A DNA stretch of 54,475 nucleotides, taken from NCBI GenBank assembly GCA_013298075.1, contig JAAFJG010000029.1, positions 1-54,475 of the forward strand. The letters run 5' to 3'. Shown in pieces: positions 1-8,990 of this stretch. The position numbers and the translations under genes are program-made. Under the pieces are notes generated by a model. That model worked only from the letters and a program-made list of their open reading frames with translations, did no database searches and was not told where the DNA came from. The stretch comes from Cytophagales bacterium. Lineage in GTDB: Bacteria; Bacteroidota; Bacteroidia; Cytophagales; Microscillaceae. The number at the start of each line of letters is the position of its first letter. Positions within the stretch are counted from its first letter, which is position 1.

Positions 1-186
1 TTAAAGCCTAAAATTATGTGTTTGTTTTTAGTGGAAGATCCTAAAAAAATTATAGAGGAACTTATACTTTATTTTGCCAGAAATACAACTAATAAATCTA
101 CTGATAAAAAAGAAAGAAAACGAGAAGAATCTTTAGCAAAAAATAGGCACTTGAAAACTCAATGTAATTTTAGGAGGGCAGTCTAA
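1..186 (+). pseudogene. C-terminal end of a gene cut by the window edge, possibly a transposase
   Basis: Frame 1 is open from the first base to a TAA at 184-186 and gives 61 residues, rich in Lys/Arg and ending NFRRAV. The basic tail after an amphipathic stretch (EDPKKIIEELILYF) resembles the C-termini of IS4-type transposases, but the piece is too short to assign. The upstream part lies outside the window, so it may be an intact gene end or a remnant. A REP-like repeat begins just after the stop, which would suit a mobile-element border. Confidence that it is coding is moderate; confidence in the transposase idea is low. Confidence 0.35.
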
Positions 187-194
187 AATAGCTT

Positions 195-300
195 AGGTTA
201 ATAGCATTGGGCTAAAGCCAATCATTGAATTAACATTGTCCTCCAGATAAATCTGGAGGCAATTCAAGATAAATCTGGAGGCAATTCAAGATAAATCTGA
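195..300. repeat. REP-like hairpin repeat, copy A, with a 22-bp tandem expansion
   Basis: It contains GGGCTAAAGCC followed by CCTCCAGATAAATCTGGAGG at 240-259, the core of the family also found near 2960, 6144, 46214 and 50528. Here alone the 22-bp unit starting GATAAATCTGGAGG is repeated at 246-267 and 268-289, with a partial third unit at 290-299. It lies between the stop of the gene fragment and the 3' end of the methyltransferase. Confidence 0.8.
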
Positions 301-325
301 AAACATAAAAATCATTTTTTCAATG

Positions 326-1105
326 CTAAAAACGTAAAATAAAATCTTCTTTTTCTTGATTTTGATGAAAAAATAAAATACCAAGTCCAAATAAATCAAT
401 GCTAATCGTTATTTCTTTTCTTTGAATAATTTCATTCCACGCTTTTTCCATATCCGCAGACCAATGAATATCGTCCAAAATCACAATACTTTGAGCGTTT
501 AATTTAGGTAAACACCATTCAAAATAACGCAAAGTGGCTTCGTATCGATGATTGGCATCTAAAAATAAAAAATCAATATTTTTGATTTCTTTCAATTTTT
601 TTGGCAAAGTTTCATCAATATTTCCAATCGTTAAGTCGATATTTTTTGCGTCAAATGTATCAAAATTTTGTTGGGCAATTTGGGCAATATTGGGGCAGCC
701 TTCAAAAGTAAAAACCTTATTTTTTGTGTTTGCTTGTTGTAAATATAAAGTTGTTAATCCTATACAAGTTCCTAACTCGACAATAGTTTTCGTATCAAAA
801 TGATTGATTAATTTGAATAATAATTGTGCTTCTTTTCGAGGAGCAGAAGCAATTTTAGCCAAAGAGGAAATGGTTTTTTGGGGCGATGAATTGACGTGTG
901 AACCCGCTCCAAAGTCTTTTATTTCTATTTTTGTATGATTGCTTATCATATTAACCCTTAACTTTTCAATCGCATTAAACGCATAATATTTTTTGTAATT
1001 AGCAATAATTTCAGTATATAAATGAAATACAAAAGGCGAATGTAAATGATGTTCATTTTTTGCCTTCCATAAATAACGAAAATAAGATTGAATAAGATGT
1101 AACAT
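326..1105 (-). CDS. Class I SAM-dependent methyltransferase (O-methyltransferase-like)
   Basis: The 259-residue protein has the SAM-binding motif I as VELGTCIGLTTLYL near residues 109-122. The acidic strand-2 end that holds the ribose follows (FTFEGCP), then DFLFLDANHRYEATLRYFEW, a pattern typical of catechol-O-methyltransferase-like and polysaccharide-associated methyltransferases in Bacteroidota. The N-terminal 60 residues are a lineage-specific helical extension. The substrate cannot be told from sequence. It is divergent from ftsL, with a promoter-like TACATTTG (minus strand, 1134-1141) just upstream of the ATG. It is cytoplasmic, with no signal peptide or membrane segment. The methyltransferase fold call is firm; any finer name would be a guess. 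Confidence 0.85.
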   Translation of the reverse strand: MLHLIQSYFRYLWKAKNEHHLHSPFVFHLYTEIIANYKKYYAFNAIEKLRVNMISNHTKIEIKDFGAGSHVNSSPQKTISSLAKIASAPRKEAQLLFKLINHFDTKTIVELGTCIGLTTLYLQQANTKNKVFTFEGCPNIAQIAQQNFDTFDAKNIDLTIGNIDETLPKKLKEIKNIDFLFLDANHRYEATLRYFEWCLPKLNAQSIVILDDIHWSADMEKAWNEIIQRKEITISIDLFGLGILFFHQNQEKEDFILRF

Positions 1106-1133
1106 TTTTTTGGTGATGAATAAAAAATAGTTG

Positions 1134-1141
1134 CAAATGTA
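1134..1141 (-). promoter_or_regulatory. -7 box of the methyltransferase gene
   Basis: Read on the minus strand this is TACATTTG, a match to the Bacteroidota TAnnTTTG element, about 30 bp before the start codon. No well-spaced -33 TTTG was found. Confidence 0.4.
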
Positions 1142-1190
1142 AGCAAAAAAATAATTAAAATCGTATTCAAAAAAAATAGTCTGCTAATTT

Positions 1191-1221
1191 TTTGTTTTTT
1201 TTGATAAAAATACTACCTTTG
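1191..1221 (+). promoter_or_regulatory. Bacteroidota-type promoter for ftsL
   Basis: TTTG at 1191-1194, a 19-bp spacer and TACCTTTG at 1214-1221. Both boxes and the spacing fit the Bacteroidota housekeeping sigma factor consensus. The start codon lies about 70 bp downstream. Confidence 0.7.
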
Positions 1222-1292
1222 TATTATTAAAATACAAAACCAAATATTTTTTATCAATATATTTCAATAATAAAAATTAAATTTAGTTGATT

Positions 1293-1703
1293 ATGGCTGA
1301 AAATACATATCGAAAAACAAATAACGAAACAAAAAATAGTGGCGAAAAAAAGGAAAAAATTAGTATTTTTGAGTTACTTAAAAAAATATCTTTTTTTCCA
1401 AAAAACAACACTTCTATCAACGAAAAGGGTATTTCTCCTAAATATATTCCTTATATTTTATTTTGGGCTGCGTTGGCTTTGATTTATATTAGCAACGCAC
1501 ACCAAGGCGAAAAAGCAGTCAGACAAACCACAAAATTAGAAGCAGAAGTCGAGAATTTGAGAGCCGATTATATCACTTTAAAAGCCGCTTATGATGCTTT
1601 TGCAGGCAAACAATCTGAAATCGTAAAAAGTGCTGATACGTTGGGTTTGGTGAATGATAAAGAAAAAGTAAAAAGAATTTTAATAAGTAATGAAAAGAAA
1701 TAA
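1293..1703 (+). CDS. ftsL: FtsL-like cell division protein
   Basis: The 136-residue protein has a charged cytoplasmic N-terminus of about 55 residues, one membrane helix (YIPYILFWAALALIYISNA, about residues 50-69), then a periplasmic coiled coil (TTKLEAEVENLRADYITLKAAY). This is the topology of FtsL in the divisome, where it bridges FtsB/FtsQ and the FtsW-FtsI synthase. The RILI-type ending is common in Bacteroidota homologues. I chose the ATG at 1293 over an in-frame TTG at 1287 because MAEN is the usual start. Normally ftsL sits between rsmH and ftsI in the dcw cluster; here it stands alone, so the cluster has been broken up. Confidence 0.8.
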   Translation: MAENTYRKTNNETKNSGEKKEKISIFELLKKISFFPKNNTSINEKGISPKYIPYILFWAALALIYISNAHQGEKAVRQTTKLEAEVENLRADYITLKAAYDAFAGKQSEIVKSADTLGLVNDKEKVKRILISNEKK

Positions 1704-2111
1704 CAGAAGAACACAAAAAATCTATTCCATAAAAAAATAATAAGAACAAAAAAATTAACAGAAATCAACTAAAATCAATCAAAAATAAATAAAATTATGA
1801 TTTGCAAACGATTACACAAAAAATAATTTTCAATTTATGCCATTCATAAAATTTCAATACAATTTTACATTTTTTTATCATCAAAAAAACAAATTTTTAT
1901 TTTGTTTTTAAAATTGATGTTGCAAAAGTACAAAATTAGATTAAAACTAAAAATTAAAACCTATAATTTTATCGTTTTTTAAGGTTTTTTATGATTATGA
2001 GTGATAAAAAATGATTGTTTTTTAGTTTTTTTGTGTGTAAGTATCAAAAAACTAATATCGAAAAAGGAATAAGGTACACTTTTTATTTATGAAAATTAAA
2101 ATGTGTTACCA
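1704..2111. other. Gene-free spacer with a duplicated segment
   Basis: This 408-bp gap between ftsL and the Fic gene holds copy 1 of a 125-bp repeat (1721-1845) and otherwise very AT-rich sequence with T runs. No reading frame with coding character was seen on either strand. Confidence 0.6.
1721..1845 (+). repeat. 125-bp duplicated intergenic segment, copy 1
   Basis: Nearly identical to 6250-6375: both run from TCTATTCCATAAAAAAA through GATTTGCAAACGATTACAC to TTTATGCCATTC, with only two or three differences. It has no coding content and no clear terminal inverted repeats. The second copy abuts the enolase promoter region. Confidence 0.85.
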
Positions 2112-2669
2112 TTATATTTCATCATTTTCTTTTTCGTATCCTTCGTAATAATAAGATTGTTCTATGCCTTTAAAAATAATTTCTCGATTATTTACGTCAT
2201 CTGTCAAGTGAGCAGCAAGCAATGTTCTTAATTCTAAATCATTAATTGGGCTTCGTTCCATTGCCTGTAAATAAAGTGTTTTGTCCACAAACTGCCAATT
2301 TACTACTTTTTGTAGTTTCTTTTTTAAAATCATATCCAACCAAATACGCATCGTTCTGCCGTTTCCTTCCATAAAAGGGTGAGCAATATTCATTTCTACG
2401 TATTTAACAATAATTTCTTCAAAAGTATTTTCTGGCATTTGCTCTAATTTCCCCAAAATTTCAGGCAAATATAAGACTGATACAAATCTAAAATCGCCTT
2501 TTGAGATATTTTGAGTACGTATTTTTCCTGCAAAATCATAAAGTTCATCAAAAATGTACTTGTGTATGGCTTGCAATCCTTTGCTTGTACCAACTTCTAT
2601 ACTTTCTATATGGTTAGTTTCAAACAAAAGATAAGCATTTGCCAAACTTTTTTTGTCTATATTTTTCAT
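2112..2669 (-). CDS. Fic family protein AMP-transferase, class III (autoinhibited)
   Basis: At 185 residues this is a compact single-domain Fic protein. The catalytic motif [12 protein letters not shown] lies at residues 97-108, with the catalytic His97 and the phosphate-binding loop intact. Fic enzymes transfer AMP from ATP to Ser, Thr or Tyr of a target protein. The C-terminal helix carries SYYYEG (172-177), which fits the [S/T]xxxE[G/N] inhibitory motif; its position after the core puts it in class III, as in the Neisseria meningitidis enzyme, where activity is set by oligomer state. This agrees with the absence of a separate antitoxin gene next to it. It stands alone between repeat-rich spacers, and its target is unknown. 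Confidence 0.88.
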   Translation of the reverse strand: MKNIDKKSLANAYLLFETNHIESIEVGTSKGLQAIHKYIFDELYDFAGKIRTQNISKGDFRFVSVLYLPEILGKLEQMPENTFEEIIVKYVEMNIAHPFMEGNGRTMRIWLDMILKKKLQKVVNWQFVDKTLYLQAMERSPINDLELRTLLAAHLTDDVNNREIIFKGIEQSYYYEGYEKENDEI

Positions 2670-2870
2670 TGATTACCTAAAAAAATTAAATTATTTTGAC
2701 AAATTAAAATAATAATTCCCCAACTTTCACGACTTAATAACGTTGTTTATCTGAAAAAGTTTGTTTATTTTTTGTTTTTTTGAGAGAATTTATTTTTAGA
2801 ATACAAAATGAGTGTATAAATAGATGGTTTGATTTATGGGAAATTATTGCGGATATAATTTTGTTCTAAT

Positions 2871-3037
2871 ATGAATAATTTATTTTGAAAATACAGAAAA
2901 ATATCAATTTGAAAAACATAGAGATTTCGGCTAAAGCCAAAAATTGAATTTTATATTATCCTCCAGATAAATCTGGAGGCAATTCAAAAAATACATTTCA
3001 AAAAAAATCTTGATTTTCCGCACAAATTTCCTAAGAA
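2871..3037 (+). repeat. REP-like hairpin repeat, copy B
   Basis: A full-length member: ATGAATAATTTATTTTGAAA start, GGCTAAAGCC mini-hairpin, core CCTCCAGATAAATCTGGAGG at 2960-2979 flanked by GAATT and AATTC, and an end in CCGCACAAATTTCCTAAGAA. It aligns over its whole length with copies C and D, and with E in reverse. Confidence 0.85.
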
Positions 3038-3146
3038 CCAAAATAAACAAACTAATTCGTTTTTTGTCATTTTCTCATTTACATAGAAAAAATAAAAATA
3101 AATAGTATATTTTTTTGTTTTATTTTTTTAATCTAAAAAAAATATC

Positions 3147-3154
3147 TACCTTTG
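3147..3154 (+). promoter_or_regulatory. -7 box of the SUMF1-domain gene
   Basis: TACCTTTG lies 39 bp before the ATG and matches TAnnTTTG. The nearest TTTG upstream (3114-3117) is too far away at 29 bp, so the -33 box is weak or absent. Confidence 0.45.
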
Positions 3155-3193
3155 TGAAGGTAAAAGTATTCACTTTTAAAAAAATCTAATGAT

Positions 3194-3931
3194 ATGAAAA
3201 AAACAATTCTTTTTTTATGTTTATTTTGTGTGTCTGTATATGTGGTTGCACAAAAAAATAATACTTCTCTTGTTATACAACGTTTAGAATCAAATATGGT
3301 ATCTATCCAAGGTGGAACTTTTATGATGGGAAGTCCTGAGAGTGAGTCAGACAGACAAAGTGATGAAACTAAAAAAGAAGTTTCTGTAAGTGCTTTTAAA
3401 ATAGGTAAATATGAAGTGACACAAGTAGAATGGGAGGCGATAATGGGTAGTAATCCGAGTAGTTTTGAAAATTGCCCACAATGTCCTGTGGAAAGTGTAA
3501 GTTATGAGGATATAGTGAGTGATTTTTTACCTAAATTAAAACAAATCACAGGTAAAAATTACCGATTATGCACAGAAGAAGAATGGGAATATGCTTGTAG
3601 GGCAGGTACTAATACACCTTTTTCCACAGGCTTTAAGCTCAGTACAGCCCAAGCTAACCATTGTGGAAGTGGTCCTATCCGTCGACGACCAGAAGAGATA
3701 CATAGAGAAAAAACTATCAAAGTAGGTAGTTTTTCTGCGAATGCTTTTGGTTTATATGACATGCATGGGAATGTAGATGAATGGACATCATCTTTAACTA
3801 AAAATGGAAATAGTCAGGTTGTGCGTGGTGGTTCTTTTTTTGCTCTTGCAGTGCACTGTCGTTCTGCTTATCGCTCAGGTATGACATCCACGGTTCGTAG
3901 TTTCATGCGGGGTTTTCGTTTATGCTTATAA
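3194..3931 (+). CDS. Exported SUMF1 / FGE-sulfatase-fold protein
   Basis: The 245-residue protein starts with a signal peptide (MKKTILFLCLFCVSVYVVAQ), so it acts in the periplasm or outside. The rest is one formylglycine-generating-enzyme-like domain: GGTFMMGSPE, KYEVTQVEWEAIMG, YRLCTEEEWEYACRAG, FGLYDMHGNVDEWT and RGGSF..HCRSAYRSG are the family landmarks in order. True FGE has two redox cysteines near the C-terminus. Here the second is present (HCRSAYR) but the first is replaced within GGSFFALAV, so sulfatase activation is unlikely; a structural or ligand-binding role, as in many Bacteroidota SUMF1 proteins, is more probable. It converges on the OLD gene, sharing a strong terminator. No sulfatase gene is in the window. 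Confidence 0.85.
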   Translation: MKKTILFLCLFCVSVYVVAQKNNTSLVIQRLESNMVSIQGGTFMMGSPESESDRQSDETKKEVSVSAFKIGKYEVTQVEWEAIMGSNPSSFENCPQCPVESVSYEDIVSDFLPKLKQITGKNYRLCTEEEWEYACRAGTNTPFSTGFKLSTAQANHCGSGPIRRRPEEIHREKTIKVGSFSANAFGLYDMHGNVDEWTSSLTKNGNSQVVRGGSFFALAVHCRSAYRSGMTSTVRSFMRGFRLCL

Positions 3932-3961
3932 TTTATAATTCTCTCAACTGGTTTGATTATA

Positions 3962-4013
3962 AAAAGAAATTGGTTTAAGTAAAGTTTGACGTATACTTAA
4001 ACCAATTTCTTTT
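3962..4013. terminator. Bidirectional terminator between SUMF1 and OLD genes
   Basis: Perfect 20-bp inverted repeat, AAAAGAAATTGGTTTAAGTA (3962-3981) against its complement (3994-4013), with a 12-nt loop. A-rich and T-rich arms give a U-tract in both directions, between convergent genes. Confidence 0.85.
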
Positions 4014-4081
4014 GAAGGATTCTAACTTTGGGGTTAATACTTGCTTTTTAGATATTATTTGCAAAACAAAGAAACGAATTT

Positions 4082-5851
4082 TTACTCTGAATGAACAGTA
4101 GTTACCTCTTCTAATTTAGAAAATTCTAAAAAGTCTTTCAAATTTTGTGGAAAAAATTCTTCTTGGAAAGGCAATGAAATAGTTTTTATCTTTTCCCAAA
4201 TTTTACGACTACTTTTGTCATTTGAAGTATATCCTAAAACTGCTTCTAATTTTGGAATATTAAAATGAATTTTATCAATTCCAGCAATATTTATCAATTT
4301 CCAATTAACTGTCATTTTTTGCTTTTTGGTTTTTGCTTTTTCGCCGTCATTAGGATCATCTTGCAAAGAATTATAAAGTGAGCCTGCCTTTAATGTGTCC
4401 TCTGTTTGCAATAATGATAATTCGGATACAAGAGAATTATCTGTAAAATCTAAATCATTGATTGCAAAATAATCTAATTTAAAATGCTTACATAAATCTA
4501 TTAAAAGCCAAGCTGTGGACTTTCCCTGATGAACTATGATTGCGATATTTAGAAAATTCAAATATGTTTCTGCATATTTTTTGCCTTTTATACTTTCCAC
4601 GTATTTTTCAGTGAGGTACTTATAGACTAAAATATCATTTGCTCCTTCCACTAAAATAACTTTACGACTAAAAAGTATTTTATTCAAATTAGGCTCAATA
4701 AATTTTATGAAATTATTGTAGTCACTAACTGTAATTAACTCATCACTTTCAACGGATCTAGTTGTGGTATCAAAATTATTGATATTGTTATATTGTTTTA
4801 CTGTTTGCTTTTTTACTTCATCAAACTCCAATCTAATAATTCCTTTTGTATCAAAAATATCAACCATTTTATCTGAATGAGTTGTATAAATTACTTGATG
4901 TCCACGTTCAGATAAATTACATAAAACTGTCTTATAAAAATATTCTTGGTGGTTTTCATGCAAAAAACTTTCTGGTTCTTCAAATAGAAATAAGCACTTA
5001 TCTAATGTATTACTTTCTGCGATAGCCTGAATGACTGCCATAACAAACATAGAAATATAACCATCTCCAAAATGGTCAATAGGAATTAAGGTTGCATTAT
5101 CTCCATTTAAACCAATTTTAAATATCATTTGTAGAAAAATATCTTCATAATCAGGTAAGCCAAAAGATATTTCACAATTATTATCTCTTAGGTTAGTAGA
5201 ATAATTGTTTTTGATTGCAGAAATAAAATCACTCAATTTTGAGTTTTCTCTAACTTCTTCTGTAGCTTTATTAATTGCATTTTTAAATACAGATTTTTTT
5301 GATTGCATTAGTGCATCTAATTCCACAATTTTCTTTATATGCTTTGCCAGAAAAGAATTTAAGTTACCCCAACTTGTTTTTTTTGTACTAATTTGTTCTT
5401 TTACTGTATGAAAGTTAATATAAAATATTGGTGCATTTTGCTTAATAACCCATTTTTTACTGAATTCTTTACCATTAAATGATTGTGTATTACAAACATC
5501 TGTTACAGATTGAATACCTTGATCATTTTTAGTAATACTAACTGTGTTTGTATACACTTGATTATCTTTGATTTTATCGTCACGCAATCCAACAGATAAA
5601 AAATCTAACTGAATATGGGGTAAATTATTCCAACTACAATTATGAAAATCTTTTAATTCAAATGTTTCTTCACGCACTCCTTCATATAAACCATATTTTA
5701 TTGCGTTTATCAAGTTTGTCTTACCTGAATTATTGTATCCTACAATAGCCACAGGCTTTTTATAGTCTTTATCTGGGAAAACAAAATTCTGTTCTTCTCC
5801 AAAAGAACGGTAGTTTTTAATTTTAATGGAGTTTATTCTAATTTCTGACAT
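4082..5851 (-). CDS. OLD family ATP-dependent nuclease (AAA ATPase-TOPRIM)
   Basis: The 589-residue protein has the two-part architecture of OLD nucleases, close to the length of phage P2 Old. The N-terminal ABC-type ATPase shows IKIKNYRSF, Walker A GYNNSGKT (38-45) and, near residue 290, Walker B CLFLFEEPESFLH followed by the switch motif IYTTHSD. The C-terminal TOPRIM nuclease shows ILVEGANDILVYKYL (Glu near 400) and AINDLDFTD (DxD near 465), the metal ligands for DNA cleavage. OLD proteins of class 1 stand alone; class 2 (GajA of Gabija) comes with a UvrD-like helicase. No helicase is adjacent, so class 1 fits. A phage-defence or DNA-repair role is inferred from the family. Confidence 0.85.
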   Translation of the reverse strand: MSEIRINSIKIKNYRSFGEEQNFVFPDKDYKKPVAIVGYNNSGKTNLINAIKYGLYEGVREETFELKDFHNCSWNNLPHIQLDFLSVGLRDDKIKDNQVYTNTVSITKNDQGIQSVTDVCNTQSFNGKEFSKKWVIKQNAPIFYINFHTVKEQISTKKTSWGNLNSFLAKHIKKIVELDALMQSKKSVFKNAINKATEEVRENSKLSDFISAIKNNYSTNLRDNNCEISFGLPDYEDIFLQMIFKIGLNGDNATLIPIDHFGDGYISMFVMAVIQAIAESNTLDKCLFLFEEPESFLHENHQEYFYKTVLCNLSERGHQVIYTTHSDKMVDIFDTKGIIRLEFDEVKKQTVKQYNNINNFDTTTRSVESDELITVSDYNNFIKFIEPNLNKILFSRKVILVEGANDILVYKYLTEKYVESIKGKKYAETYLNFLNIAIIVHQGKSTAWLLIDLCKHFKLDYFAINDLDFTDNSLVSELSLLQTEDTLKAGSLYNSLQDDPNDGEKAKTKKQKMTVNWKLINIAGIDKIHFNIPKLEAVLGYTSNDKSSRKIWEKIKTISLPFQEEFFPQNLKDFLEFSKLEEVTTVHSE

Positions 5852-6051
5852 TTTTTTATTCTTTTAAGTAAATTTATAATAATCTATTATTACCCCAACT
5901 GATGTAAGTATTAAGCAAAGCGTTACTTAAATTTATAAATCGAAGAATAACAATGCTTCACGACATTCTAACATTTTTTATCTAAAAAAAGTTTGTTTAT
6001 TTTTTATTTTTTTTGAAAAATATTTAATATTTAAAATACAAACTGAACAAT

Positions 6052-6208
6052 ATGAATAGTAATTTATTTTGAAAATATAGAAAAATATCAATTTGAAAAA
6101 CATAGAAATTTCAGCTAAAACCAATGATTGAATTTTTTATTATCCTCCAGATAAATCTGGAGGCAATTCAAAAAACATATTTTCATTGTCCGCACAAATT
6201 TTCCAAAA
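6052..6208 (+). repeat. REP-like hairpin repeat, copy C
   Basis: Core CCTCCAGATAAATCTGGAGG at 6144-6163. The first mini-hairpin has decayed here (AGCTAAAACC instead of GGCTAAAGCC). Otherwise it is collinear with copy B from its start to the CCGCACAAATTTTCC end. Confidence 0.85.
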
Positions 6209-6249
6209 ACCTGTAAGCTTGTATATCAACATAAAAAACTAATAATTTT

Positions 6250-6375
6250 TCTATTCCATAAAAAAAACAATAAGAACAAAAAAATTAAGAGAAATCAACT
6301 AAAATCAATCAAAAATAAATAAAATTATGATTTGCAAACGATTACACAAAAAATAATTTTCAATTTATGCCATTC
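6250..6375 (+). repeat. 125-bp duplicated intergenic segment, copy 2
   Basis: Near-identical partner of 1721-1845. It ends 17 bp before the putative -7 box of eno, so one copy may influence transcription of eno. Confidence 0.85.
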
Positions 6376-6391
6376 GTTCAGAAAACTTTTA

Positions 6392-6399
6392 TAATTTTG
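6392..6399 (+). promoter_or_regulatory. Candidate -7 box of eno
   Basis: TAATTTTG matches TAnnTTTG and lies 39 bp before the ATG. A -33 TTTG at proper spacing is not evident; TTCG at 6373-6376 leaves only 15 bp. Confidence 0.4.
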
Positions 6400-6426
6400 C
6401 CTTTATTTTATAAACATTACATTTAA

Positions 6427-7716
<1,290 letters not shown>

Positions 7717-7734
7717 TTTTGTTTGTATTTTTTT

Positions 7735-7774
7735 ATTACCTTTGTGTTATTTTTATAGATTACACAAAGGTAAT
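7735..7774. terminator. Bidirectional terminator between eno and the LolD-like gene
   Basis: A 13-bp perfect stem, ATTACCTTTGTGT (7735-7747) with ACACAAAGGTAAT (7762-7774), T-rich on both sides, located between converging genes. The left arm also contains TACCTTTG by chance and should not be read as a promoter. Confidence 0.88.
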
Positions 7775-7777
7775 TTT

Positions 7778-8431
7778 TTATGATATTCTTAAACCATCTT
7801 TCATTTCGATTTTTCTATCAGACATATCAGCCAAATTTTGATTATGCGTTACAATCACAAAAGTTTGTTTAAATTCTTCTCTTAATTGAAAAAAAAGTTT
7901 GTGCAATTCGTGGGCATTATTCGAGTCCAAATTTCCGCTTGGTTCGTCTGCCAATACAATTTTTGGGCGATTGATTAAGGCTCTTGCGATAGCGGTTCTT
8001 TGTTGTTCTCCGCCTGACATTTCTGCGGGCAAATGATTGATTCTATCTTTTAAACCTAAAAATTCGAGTAATTCAGTTGCTCTTTTTTGTGTTTCTTTTT
8101 GATTTTTTTTGGCAATAAAAGCAGGCAAACAAACATTTTCTAAAGCAGTAAATTCGGGTAATAAATGATGAAATTGAAATACAAATCCAATTTTTTCGCT
8201 TCTAAATTTGGCTAATTCTTTACTTTTTAAGTTGATTAAATTGATATTATCCAAAAAAATACTACCACTATCGGGCAAATCTAATGTGCCTAAAATATGT
8301 AAAAATGTACTTTTTCCTGCTCCTGATGCGCCCACGATAGATACAATTTCGCCTTCATTGATGTCAATATCGATACCTTTGAGTACTTGTAATTCGCCGT
8401 ATTTTTTTGTAATATTTTTTGCTGAGACCAT
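7778..8431 (-). CDS. lolD: ABC transporter ATP-binding protein, LolD/MacB type
   Basis: The 217-residue ATPase contains Walker [10 protein letters not shown] (34-42), the Q-loop in [18 protein letters not shown], the signature [15 protein letters not shown], Walker [13 protein letters not shown] and the H-loop VTHN. The PEFTALENV and GEQQR patterns are those of the LolD/FtsE/MacB subfamily, whose members power lipoprotein release from the inner membrane or mechanotransmission in other exporters. The permease partner (LolCE-like) is not adjacent; in many Bacteroidota it lies elsewhere. It is probably co-transcribed with the small membrane protein upstream (33-bp gap). Confidence 0.85.
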   Translation of the reverse strand: MVSAKNITKKYGELQVLKGIDIDINEGEIVSIVGASGAGKSTFLHILGTLDLPDSGSIFLDNINLINLKSKELAKFRSEKIGFVFQFHHLLPEFTALENVCLPAFIAKKNQKETQKRATELLEFLGLKDRINHLPAEMSGGEQQRTAIARALINRPKIVLADEPSGNLDSNNAHELHKLFFQLREEFKQTFVIVTHNQNLADMSDRKIEMKDGLRIS

Positions 8432-8464
8432 TTTTTTGTATTTTATTATTGTTTTATTTATTTT

Positions 8465-8866
8465 TTATGGTTTTACTTTTACATCTTTTTGCATAAAAAA
8501 ATAAAAAATAGATTTATTTTCTCCTTTGGCGGTCGGAACTTCCATCGTACTATTGATAGTTTTCCAATTATTTGATTCGTAATTTTTAATAAGTGCTATT
8601 ATGCTTGATAAATCATACGTATTTTTAGGATTAAATTGTATTTCTTTTTTGATATGATTTTTACCTTCTTCGCTAATATATGCGATAATTTTTTGACTAT
8701 TTTCATCAATAGAAACGATAATTGTCATCAATTTTTTATCAATTTTAACTTCATTTGGAAAATAAATTATCAAAAATATACAAAAACTAAACAAACTAAC
8801 ACTCAATAAAACATACCAACGTTTTTTTTCGCGCATCTCAAACTTTGCGTCTTTATTTTTACCCAT
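8465..8866 (-). CDS. Small single-pass membrane protein of unknown function
   Basis: The 133-residue protein is not recognised. A basic N-terminus of about 17 residues precedes one strong hydrophobic helix (VLLSVSLFSFCIFLIIYF, about 19-36); about 95 mostly hydrophilic residues follow and would lie in the periplasm, with a mixed alpha/beta look. The gene is immediately upstream of the LolD-like ATPase on the same strand, which suggests a shared transcript and perhaps a shared envelope role, but nothing in the sequence proves it. Confidence 0.65.
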   Translation of the reverse strand: MGKNKDAKFEMREKKRWYVLLSVSLFSFCIFLIIYFPNEVKIDKKLMTIIVSIDENSQKIIAYISEEGKNHIKKEIQFNPKNTYDLSSIIALIKNYESNNWKTINSTMEVPTAKGENKSIFYFFMQKDVKVKP

Positions 8867-8884
8867 TTTTATTTTATTTTAAGG

Positions 8885-8915
8885 TTGCAAAATTGATAAA
8901 TATTTCATACTTTTG
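8885..8915 (+). promoter_or_regulatory. Promoter of the GT2 gene
   Basis: TTG at 8885-8887, 20 bp, then TACTTTTG at 8908-8915. It fits the Bacteroidota consensus and lies about 75 bp before the ATG. Confidence 0.5.
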
Positions 8916-8990
8916 CAAATAAATGTTTATATTTTTTATAGATTTTTATAAATAAAATATCAAAATCATTCAAATACTTTCAATTTTTTT

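Larger units (their letters stand above)
2670..3193. other. Gene-free spacer between Fic and SUMF1 genes
   Basis: A 524-bp divergent intergenic region. It contains REP-like copy B (2871-3037), preceded by a segment at about 2745-2870 that resembles 5970-6050, and ends in the -7 box of the SUMF1 gene. No coding frame was seen. Confidence 0.6.

Noticed and set aside
240-300. CRISPR-like repeat array
   Set aside because: The 22-bp units are directly adjacent with no spacers, and the unit is the half of a REP-type hairpin.
4082-5851. Gabija GajA
   Set aside because: No UvrD-like GajB gene on either side.
7740-7760. TACCTTTG at 7737 as a promoter
   Set aside because: It is one arm of the 13-bp terminator stem between convergent genes; no gene starts downstream on that strand.
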